Source: Chitinophagales bacterium (GTDB lineage Bacteria; Bacteroidota; Bacteroidia; Chitinophagales; UBA10324). Taken from it: a stretch of DNA of 5,257 nt. Below the pieces are notes generated by a model. That model ran no database searches. It was not told the origin of the DNA and worked only from the letters and a program-made list of their open reading frames with translations. The stretch covers positions 1 to 5,257 of the forward strand of contig JACCZZ010000323.1 in assembly GCA_013695715.1 (NCBI GenBank), read 5' to 3'. A program made the translations under genes and the position numbers. Shown piece by piece: positions 1 to 5,257 of this stretch (position 1 is its first letter; each line of letters begins with the position of its first letter).

Positions 1-2375
1 CATACCATCATACCATGTTTGAAATGCTTGGCAATTGGTCGTTTGCTGATTATTTTAAGAAGGATGCAATTGCCTGGGCGTGGGAACTGCTCACGGAAAT
101 ATTTAAGATTCCGGTTGATCGTTTATATGTAACAATTTTTGAAGGCGATGAAAATGAAAAGTTGACTGAAGACAAAGAAGCACTTGATTTCTGGAAAACC
201 TGGATACCAGAAGATCGGATTATTCGTGGTAACAAAAAAGATAACTTCTGGGAAATGGGAGAGACAGGACCATGTGGTCCCTGTTCAGAAATTCATGTAG
301 ACAACAGAACAGATGAGGAAAGAAAAATGGTTGATGGAAAACTTTTAGTAAATATTGGAGATCCGCAGGTAATAGAAATCTGGAACCTGGTATTCATTCA
401 ATTTAATCGCTCTTCTGATGGATTACTTCTACCATTGCCCGCAAAGCACGTCGATACGGGAATGGGCTTTGAGCGTCTTACACGTGTGCTTCAAAATAAA
501 ACTTCAAACTATGATACTGATATCTTTCAGCCGCTCATCGAATTCTTAGAGAAGAGAGCGGGAATAAAATATAATGAAGTTGAAAAAACGGATATAGCCA
601 TGCGCGTAATAGCAGATCATATAAGGGCTATTGGATTTACAATGGCCGATGGCCAGCTTCCGTCAAACACAGGAGCAGGATACGTCATCCGTCGCATTTT
701 ACGCCGGGCTGTTCGCTATTATTATAGCTTCCTGAACTTGCAATCGCCTGTATTGTTTGAAATGATTCCGATTCTTGCCGAGGAGTTCGGAGATATCTTT
801 CCTGAAATAAGACAGCAACAAAATTTTATTTCGCGGGTTGTGGAAGAAGAAGAATCTTCATTTCTTAAAACATTAGAGTCCGGATTAAAAAAACTTGCAG
901 CTCTTGAAGAGAAAGGTTCTGTTCGTCAGATAATAAGTGGGAAAATAGCATTTGATCTCTATGATACTTATGGCTTCCCGTTAGACCTTACCAAACTTAT
1001 TGCCTATGAAAAAGGGTGGAGCGTAGATGAAGCGGGGTTTCATGAGGAGATGGAGAAACAGAAAAAACGTTCGCGTGAAGCAGCAACTGTTGAAACCGCA
1101 GACTGGGTCACTGTGAATGAGACGAAAAAGATTGATTTCGTTGGATATGATACCCTTGAAGCTAAAGGACGGGTGTTGAAATATCGAAAACAGAAAACAA
1201 GGGATAAGGAAATATTACAACTGGTGCTTGACCGTACACCATTTTATGCTGAGAGCGGCGGGCAAGTGGGAGATAAGGGTATGATAGAGATCAACGACCA
1301 GCAAATAGAGGTGATTGATACTAAAAAGGAAAATGAATTAATCATTCACTTTTTGAATTGTTTTCCTGAATCTTTTGAAGGCGAAGTAACGGCAAAGGTC
1401 AATGAATCGCTGCGGAATGAAACCATGAGCAACCATACTTCAACGCACCTGCTGCATGCTGCATTGAGAAAAATACTCGGAACCCATGTGCAGCAGAAGG
1501 GTTCACTGGTTGCACCAGATTATCTACGATTCGATTTTTCTCATTTCTCTAAACTTACTAAAGAAGAACTCTTAAAGATCGAGCAGATAGTAAATGAGAA
1601 AATAAGAGAAAATATTTTACGCGATGTGCAGACCATGCCACTTAACAAAGCTATGGAATGTGGTGCTATGGCTTTATTCGGTGAAAAATATGGAAATGAT
1701 GTGCGCGTAGTTACGTTCGACAAAAATTTCTCTAAAGAATTATGCGGTGGCACTCATGTGCCTTCAACAGGAATGATTGGCTCTTTTAAAATAATTTCTG
1801 AAAGCGGCATCGCTGCCGGAGTGCGCAGAATTGAAGCCGTCAGCGGCAAGGCTGCTGAGAAATTGATAGGGCATACTTTTGAGCGAATAGAAAACCTTGG
1901 AGCTCTTCTTGGAAATACAAAGGATATTGAAAACGCAATTCATCATCTGCAAGAAGAGAACGTACAATTAAACAAGCAATTAGAAAAACTTACTGCAATA
2001 CATCTGAATGAATTAAAAAAAGAGCTCAGATTGAAAATGGAGCAAGTTAATGGGTTGAATTTTATTGGAGCTGCAAGCGAGCTGAATTCTGCTGACACAT
2101 TGAAGAAATTGGCTTATGAACTTAGGAATGGAATCAAAAACTTTGTTGGTGTTCTTGGAACATCTGTAGAGGGAAAGGCTCATCTATGCATTATCATTTC
2201 AGACGACCTGATTAAAGAAAGAGCACTTGATGCCGGTAAAATGATTCGGATAATCAGCAAAGAGATAAATGGAAGTGGAGGCGGACAAAAATTTTTCGCC
2301 AGTGCCGGCGGGAGTAACCCAGATGGAATTTTAAAAGCAATAGAGTCTGCTCGCGAACTTTTAAAATCTGGTTGA
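1..2375 (+). CDS. alaS: Alanyl-tRNA synthetase, 5'-truncated by the window edge
   Basis: Cytoplasmic enzyme that charges tRNA-Ala with alanine and hydrolyses mischarged Ser/Gly-tRNA-Ala. The frame is already open at base 3, where YHHT precedes the first ATG (15). In the family this is the internal YHHTMFEML stretch, so that ATG is not the start and roughly 90-95 residues are missing; the 790 visible residues fit a total near 880. Class II catalytic core: GPCGPCSEIH (267-296), motif 3 DTGMGFER (453-476), and DHIRA through GYVIRRILRRA (615-710). Editing domain: PFYAESGGQVGD (1239-1274), zinc ligands HTSTH (1434-1448) and CGGTH (1743-1757). A coiled-coil-like stretch (about 1924-2055) leads to the C-Ala/DHHA1 domain with GSGGGQ (about 2271-2289). 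All key residues seen are intact and there is no frameshift. It converges with the small lipoprotein gene. VIDTKKEN in the editing domain resembles Bacteroidota AlaRS from memory. Confidence 0.99.
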   Translation, partial: YHHTMFEMLGNWSFADYFKKDAIAWAWELLTEIFKIPVDRLYVTIFEGDENEKLTEDKEALDFWKTWIPEDRIIRGNKKDNFWEMGETGPCGPCSEIHVDNRTDEERKMVDGKLLVNIGDPQVIEIWNLVFIQFNRSSDGLLLPLPAKHVDTGMGFERLTRVLQNKTSNYDTDIFQPLIEFLEKRAGIKYNEVEKTDIAMRVIADHIRAIGFTMADGQLPSNTGAGYVIRRILRRAVRYYYSFLNLQSPVLFEMIPILAEEFGDIFPEIRQQQNFISRVVEEEESSFLKTLESGLKKLAALEEKGSVRQIISGKIAFDLYDTYGFPLDLTKLIAYEKGWSVDEAGFHEEMEKQKKRSREAATVETADWVTVNETKKIDFVGYDTLEAKGRVLKYRKQKTRDKEILQLVLDRTPFYAESGGQVGDKGMIEINDQQIEVIDTKKENELIIHFLNCFPESFEGEVTAKVNESLRNETMSNHTSTHLLHAALRKILGTHVQQKGSLVAPDYLRFDFSHFSKLTKEELLKIEQIVNEKIRENILRDVQTMPLNKAMECGAMALFGEKYGNDVRVVTFDKNFSKELCGGTHVPSTGMIGSFKIISESGIAAGVRRIEAVSGKAAEKLIGHTFERIENLGALLGNTKDIENAIHHLQEENVQLNKQLEKLTAIHLNELKKELRLKMEQVNGLNFIGAASELNSADTLKKLAYELRNGIKNFVGVLGTSVEGKAHLCIIISDDLIKERALDAGKMIRIISKEINGSGGGQKFFASAGGSNPDGILKAIESARELLKSG

Positions 2376-2398
2376 GGGTGGTTGCTATTACTGGAGTA

Positions 2399-2839
2399 TT
2401 ACTGTTTTAATCCTGCAAAGCTCATCTTCGTATTGCTATAAAATTGCGGAGGCTCGTATGAACCACTGATGGCGCCCGAAAACAGGTATAAGCTATCATT
2501 CCGGAAATCTCCTTCTATGTTCCTGTTATAATCATTAAATTCAAAATAACCTGTGTCATTTACTTCAACAGCTTCTATCTCTGTTTCCCCATGGATGGTA
2601 ATTTTATTTTCACCTGCATCTATAACAATAACTGAATAAGCATATGAGGTGTCATATTTATAAACACCTGTTGAATCAACTCCTGAAACATCGAGGGTTA
2701 CCATGCCGTTGTAAGTGCCCCCATAATGTGCTGCGGAATCAGTTGCAGGATTGCCACTCGATGGAATAGGTACCGGGGCATCTTTTTTACAGGCTGTAGT
2801 AAAACCAAAAAGAAAAATTAGCGCAAACAGGTTTCTCAT
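2399..2839 (-). CDS. Small secreted lipoprotein of unknown function (146 aa)
   Basis: I do not recognise a named family. The protein starts MRNLFALIF, a short basic-then-hydrophobic signal peptide ending in FTTAC. Cys17 is the probable lipidated residue, followed by KKDAP and a Pro/Ser/Asn-rich linker. The lipobox is loose (Thr at -3), which is common in Bacteroidota. The mature part (about residues 38-146) looks mostly beta, rich in Gly, Tyr, Asp and Thr, with strand-like segments such as YGGTYNGMVTLDV, YSVIVIDAGENKITI and NDSLYLFSGAISGSY. A lipocalin-like or other small beta-barrel fold is a guess. It is probably anchored in the outer membrane or facing the periplasm. The ATG at 2839 is preferred to an in-frame TTG at 2860: the TTG overlaps the promoter -7 box and adds LLLRIT before the signal peptide. 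The gene stands alone, divergent from the TlpA-like gene, and its stop lies 23 bp from the alaS stop. Confidence 0.87.
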   Translation of the reverse strand: MRNLFALIFLFGFTTACKKDAPVPIPSSGNPATDSAAHYGGTYNGMVTLDVSGVDSTGVYKYDTSYAYSVIVIDAGENKITIHGETEIEAVEVNDTGYFEFNDYNRNIEGDFRNDSLYLFSGAISGSYEPPQFYSNTKMSFAGLKQ

Positions 2840-2857
2840 GGTGATTCTTAGGAGTAG

Positions 2858-2890
2858 CAAAGATAGATCATTTAAGTTGAAGAAGTTAAA
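2858..2890 (-). promoter_or_regulatory. Bacteroidota-type promoter for the small lipoprotein gene
   Basis: Read on the minus strand, TATCTTTG (2865-2858) matches the Bacteroidota -7 consensus TAnnTTTG exactly. A weak -33-like TTTA lies at 2890-2887, 21 bp upstream; the consensus there is TTTG. Transcription would begin near 2853, leaving a leader of only about 10-15 nt before the ATG at 2839. This excludes the upstream TTG as a start. The inference rests on the -7 match; the -33 box is imperfect. Confidence 0.6.
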
Positions 2891-2921
2891 TTCACATCGC
2901 GAATGATGCCCCTAACACACC

Positions 2922-2949
2922 TTTACCATATAAGCATTTCTTATCTTTG
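2922..2949 (+). promoter_or_regulatory. Bacteroidota-type promoter for the TlpA-like gene
   Basis: TATCTTTG at 2942-2949 is an exact TAnnTTTG -7 box, identical to the one on the opposite strand at 2858-2865. The best upstream partner is TTTA at 2922-2925 with a short 16-bp spacer, so the -33 element is weak. Transcription from here would give a leader of about 100 nt before the ATG at 3057. A poorer box, TAATCTTG at 3025-3032, lies closer to the gene and is the alternative. I saw no convincing riboswitch or attenuator in the leader. Confidence 0.5.
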
Positions 2950-3056
2950 CATTTACAATCAATTCCAAAGGGCTTTTCAAACATTTCTTTACACCATTCA
3001 TAATTCAAGTTCAAACCAATTAATTAATCTTGCTAAGGATAATTCCTGATAATATA

Positions 3057-4202
3057 ATGAAAACACTTTTTTTGCTTTTTAGCGCCATCATCTTTTTTTC
3101 ATGTCAGTCAACCTCAAAGCCTGGTTTAACAGTAAAGGGACAATTGAAAAATCAGCCGGCAGGTACAAAGGTTTATCTTGAAGAACTTACCTATTCAACT
3201 CGTAATGCTCTGGATTCTGCAGAACTTGATTCAAGAGGAAATTTCAAAATAGAGGAAATTATTCTCAAAAATGGACTTTATCAATTACGCATGGGGTCAG
3301 CAAATGGAATATTTCTCGTTTTGGATGAAAAAAATTCTAATGTTGAACTAACTGCTGACACCTCTGACATTACTAATTATACTTATAAGGTAAAGGGTTC
3401 TGCGCCAAGTGAACAGCTGCGAAAATTCATAGTGCAGACAAAAACTTATGGTGAGGCTTTCGGGAGGGCCATGGCCACCTATAAACAGAATGTGAATGCG
3501 GAAACCCCCGATTCAATTGTGAAAAAATATGAAAATGAATTGGCAGTTGCTGACAGCACCTTCAGGTTGTATGCAAAAAATGTTGCCGACACAGCATCTA
3601 ATCCTATACTAGCAATTTTTGCGATAAGTAATTTAGATTATGAACGTGACAGTGAAACTTATGATAAGCTTGCAGCGCGAATGAAGGTGCAGCAGACGTC
3701 AATTCCTTTTGTGCAGAGTTACGTGCAAATGGTAGATGATCAGAAAAGCAGGTCTCAGCAAAATGAGATGGGTGCAAAATTTCAAACCGGTGCTGCTGTG
3801 CCTGACATAGAATTGCAAGACATAAATGGTAACATCAGGAAACTTTCTTCCTTGCATGGCAGCGTGGTGCTCTTGGATTTCTGGGCTTCGTGGTGTGGCC
3901 CATGCCGTCGCGAAAACCCGACGGTGGTGAAAGCTTACCAATCCTTCAAAGACAAGGGCTTTACGGTTTTCAGCGTTTCTCTTGATACCAATAAAGATAA
4001 ATGGATTGATGGCATTAAGAAGGATCAATTGATGTGGCCCGACCATGTAAGTGATCTTCAGGGATGGAAATCATCTGTTTGCGAAACGTTCGGTGTACGC
4101 GCTATTCCACAGAATTATTTGCTCGATAAAGAAGGAAAGATCATTGCCTCAAACTTGCGTGGCGAAGAGCTGATTAAAACACTGGAAGGTATTTTTCAAT
4201 AG
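3057..4202 (+). CDS. TlpA/ResA-like thiol:disulfide oxidoreductase lipoprotein with N-terminal DUF4369 domain
   Basis: Envelope protein that probably reduces or exchanges disulfides in exported proteins; its partner cannot be read from the sequence. The 381-aa product has a lipoprotein signal (MKTLFLLFSAIIFFSC, Cys16 lipidated). A DUF4369-type beta domain follows at about residues 22-118 (VKGQLKNQPAGTKVYLEEL, later KVKGSAPSEQL), then a helical linker (about 120-235) and a thioredoxin-like AhpC/TSA domain (about 242-381). The redox site is W279-C280-G281-P282-C283 in DFWASWCGPCRREN. The cis-proline is P351 in RAIPQNYLLD. Length and domain order fit the Bacteroidota TlpA-like family. The ATG at 3057 is chosen because it places the basic residue and hydrophobic core correctly; an in-frame TTG at 3030 would add nine non-signal residues. 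No Shine-Dalgarno site is near the ATG. The gene is monocistronic, divergent from the small lipoprotein gene. A remnant of a paralogue lies at 4697-4754. Confidence 0.95.
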   Translation: MKTLFLLFSAIIFFSCQSTSKPGLTVKGQLKNQPAGTKVYLEELTYSTRNALDSAELDSRGNFKIEEIILKNGLYQLRMGSANGIFLVLDEKNSNVELTADTSDITNYTYKVKGSAPSEQLRKFIVQTKTYGEAFGRAMATYKQNVNAETPDSIVKKYENELAVADSTFRLYAKNVADTASNPILAIFAISNLDYERDSETYDKLAARMKVQQTSIPFVQSYVQMVDDQKSRSQQNEMGAKFQTGAAVPDIELQDINGNIRKLSSLHGSVVLLDFWASWCGPCRRENPTVVKAYQSFKDKGFTVFSVSLDTNKDKWIDGIKKDQLMWPDHVSDLQGWKSSVCETFGVRAIPQNYLLDKEGKIIASNLRGEELIKTLEGIFQ

Positions 4203-4220
4203 TTGAATTAGACTGTCCCA

Positions 4221-4601
4221 TCACATGGCGATTGCTCCGGGAATATTCGGATTTGCCGGATTAACAATAAGTTTGAGCTGTGCCGGACGAAAGACTAAAT
4301 CCATTTCTTCAATGGGCACAGCACCAAGCAATGGCTGATTACCTAAAACCAACGCTCTCGTCAGGCACATCCGGTTTGCAAAATCAATCCTAAGGGGACC
4401 TACATACGCACAAAGCTGCTTAGATACATCAGCAATGGTAACTTCTCTTTTTTCAAACTCCTGCAATTCTAACTGAATGGCTATGTGCTCCAGAATACAA
4501 AGGAATAGTGAACCTGTGTCTACAAGCGACCTGGTGGTAACGGGCTGCAGGTGGGGTTTTGCTGGATTGGATATGGTTATATCTGTATAGATTACACTCC
4601 T
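4221..4601 (-). pseudogene. Small retropepsin-like (clan AA) aspartic protease, start codon apparently lost
   Basis: The frame is open from a stop at 4613-4611 down to TGA at 4223-4221. It reads SVIYTDITISNPAKP, then SLVDTGSLFLCI, EKREVTIAD, YVGPLRIDFANR, LLGAVPIEEMDL, and ends NPNIPGAIAM. This matches, from memory, a family of about 120-125-residue single-domain aspartic proteases common in Bacteroidota. The catalytic DTG is at 4520-4512 and the hydrophobic-hydrophobic-Gly element at LLG. Homologues begin roughly M-G-x-[IVT]-Y; here AGG (4601-4599) stands where ATG is expected. No in-frame ATG, GTG or TTG exists before the TTG at 4466, and starting there would remove the active site. The conserved flap ADG appears as ADV, a second sign of decay. 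No convincing promoter is seen upstream. Alternatives are translation from ATC (4592) or another non-AUG codon, or a sequencing error. The family's role is poorly known. The gene converges with the TlpA-like gene (18 bp between stops). Confidence 0.72.
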
Positions 4602-4848
4602 AAAAAACGTTTAAAAAAATACGTCTGAAAAAGGAATTAAGGAAAAGATGATGATTAAGAATTTCAACTATCAAATTACTTTCAATGCTTTCACTTAGCT
4701 TCAAACTTATGCGGCGAAAGAGCTATATAAAACCTTGGAAATATTTTTTATTAGACTCAACATAGATAAGAATTGACGAATCATTGCGTTTGCATGAAGG
4801 CCAATGCTGCTGCTTTCCTTCGTATGACTTCCTGTAATTCTAATATTA
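4602..4848. other. AT-rich intergenic stretch between protease relic and glutamine synthetase gene
   Basis: Apart from the TlpA-like tail at 4697-4754, I see no gene here. The left part has A-tracts around the palindrome AAACGTTT (4605-4612). Between the relic and the glutamine synthetase stop there is a 5-bp inverted repeat, GAAGG (4796-4800) and CCTTC (4817-4821), with a 16-nt loop and no T-tract, too weak to call a terminator. No Bacteroidota-type -7 box fits the protease gene well; the nearest, TATTTTTT on the minus strand (4621-4614), lacks the final G. Confidence 0.6.
4697..4754 (+). pseudogene. 3' relic of a second TlpA-like gene
   Basis: This stretch aligns with the last 19 codons of the TlpA-like gene (4145-4202): about 44 of 58-59 aligned columns are identical by hand count. 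Translated, it gives ASNLCGE, then a one-base insertion, then ELYKTLE-IFF, against ASNLRGEELIKTLEGIFQ in the intact gene. Its TAG at 4752-4754 falls at the same place as the intact stop, and ATTAGACT just there recurs in the intact gene's 3' flank (4207-4214). Upstream similarity fades; AATTACTTTC (4674-4683) may pair with AATTATTTGC in the cis-Pro region, but this is uncertain. The piece has no start and cannot encode a functional protein. It is the tail of an old duplicate on the same strand as the intact gene. Confidence 0.75.
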
Positions 4849-5257
4849 TTAACGCATAAACAACAGTTCTCTGTACTTTGGCAATGGCCACAGCTTATCA
4901 TCTATTATAAGTTCAAGCTTATCGGTGTGATATCGTATCTCTTCGAAGGAGGGTTTCACTAAATCACAATAAGCAATTGCCCGTTCTCTGATGTCTTCAA
5001 TGTGATTGGCAACTTTCCTTGCTTCAGTCATCTCGTTAACTAATTTCACAATAGTATTAACATGCCCGCTAATTTCCGCAACCAAGACTCTTTGTGATTC
5101 ACTAAGGCTGACATTTAAACCGATTTCATCATGGCCACGAATGTTATTGATCAATTCATTCTCGTATTGTATGGCAACGGGAACAATCTGGTTCATCACC
5201 AGCTCGCCAATAATGCGACTTTCAATCTGAACAATCTTTATATATTTTTCCAGTTCA
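4849..5257 (-). CDS. glnN: Glutamine synthetase type III, C-terminal part only
   Basis: Cytoplasmic ATP-dependent enzyme joining glutamate and ammonia, central to nitrogen assimilation. Only the last 135 residues are inside the window; the frame stays open through the right edge (ELEKYIKIVQIESRIIGELV before the ORF's first ATG/GTG codons), so GTG 5199 and ATG 5196 are internal. Recognised from the GSIII C-terminal signature: VNEMTEARKVANHIEDIRE, AIAYCDLVKP, IRYHTDKLELIIDD and the ending LWPLPKYRELLFMR before TAA (4851-4849). Type III enzymes are about 720-730 residues, so about 590 N-terminal residues, including the catalytic core, lie off-window. The visible region is the helical C-terminal extension found in GSIII and not in GSI or GSII. 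No damage is visible. It is encoded on the same strand as the protease relic but about 250 bp away, so cotranscription is doubtful. The symbol glnN is used for this type; many annotations say glnA or GSIII. Confidence 0.95.
   Translation of the reverse strand, partial: ELEKYIKIVQIESRIIGELVMNQIVPVAIQYENELINNIRGHDEIGLNVSLSESQRVLVAEISGHVNTIVKLVNEMTEARKVANHIEDIRERAIAYCDLVKPSFEEIRYHTDKLELIIDDKLWPLPKYRELLFMR

Noticed and set aside
2386..2404. Direct repeat TATTACTG (2386-2393 and 2397-2404) between the converging alaS and lipoprotein genes.
   Set aside because: Two 8-bp copies only, the second overlapping a stop codon; most likely chance in AT-rich DNA, with no associated element.
3033..3048. AGGA/TCCT inverted repeat before the TlpA-like gene as an operator.
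   Set aside because: Only a 4-bp arm, expected by chance; no second copy near the divergent promoter.
3699..4046. Minus-strand 115-codon open frame.
   Set aside because: Shadow of the TlpA-like gene, whose domains and WCGPC motif are clearly on the plus strand.
4796..4821. GAAGG/CCTTC inverted repeat as a terminator for the glutamine synthetase gene.
   Set aside because: Only 5 bp of stem, a 16-nt loop and no T-tract on either side.
4781..4848. Minus-strand frame just after the glutamine synthetase stop reading LELQEVIRRKAAALAFMQTQ then TGA, protein-like in composition.
   Set aside because: It has no start codon, is about 20 codons outside the glutamine synthetase gene, and matches no family I recognise. 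It could be the tail of a lost gene, but chance cannot be excluded.
4707..4901. Minus-strand 64-codon open frame across the TlpA relic and the glutamine synthetase 3' end.
   Set aside because: Overlaps a recognised gene in another frame and has no domain signature; its Cys/His-rich start comes from reading the glutamine synthetase tail out of frame.
5006..5230. Plus-strand 74-codon open frame.
   Set aside because: Lies antisense within the recognised glutamine synthetase coding region and shows no family features.

Overview
The window looks like chromosomal DNA from a member of the Bacteroidota. Four signs point that way: an alanyl-tRNA synthetase with Bacteroidota-style wording (YHHTMFEMLGNWSF, VIDTKKEN), a type III glutamine synthetase, two short lipoproteins with Bacteroidota-style lipoboxes (one a DUF4369-plus-thioredoxin TlpA-like protein), and promoter -7 boxes of the Bacteroidota form TAnnTTTG. 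The DNA is AT-rich and Shine-Dalgarno sites are poor, as usual in this phylum. I cannot place it below phylum; a Chitinophagales/Sphingobacteriales-like relative is a guess.

Layout. Bases 1-2375 (+) are the 3' nine tenths of alaS; its start lies off the left edge. A small lipoprotein gene of unknown function (2399-2839, -) converges on alaS with only 23 bp between the stops. Bases 2840-3056 form a divergent promoter region with one TATCTTTG box on each strand, serving the small lipoprotein leftward and a TlpA-like thiol:disulfide oxidoreductase lipoprotein rightward (3057-4202, +). Next is a small retropepsin-like (clan AA) aspartic protease gene on the minus strand (4221 to about 4601). Its catalytic DTG and its C-terminus are intact, but no usable start codon remains. 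A 58-bp scrap at 4697-4754 (+) matches the last 19 codons of the TlpA-like gene at about 75 % identity with a frameshift, and is the relic of a second, lost copy. The right edge (4849-5257, -) is the C-terminal end of a type III glutamine synthetase.

The genes do not form one pathway. The flanks are housekeeping (translation, nitrogen assimilation). The middle is a small variable pocket with envelope lipoproteins, gene duplication and decay. The most notable material is in 4203-4848, where a decaying protease gene sits between a TlpA gene and the tail of its vanished paralogue. I found no CRISPR array, RNA gene, intact mobile element or clear new multi-gene system.
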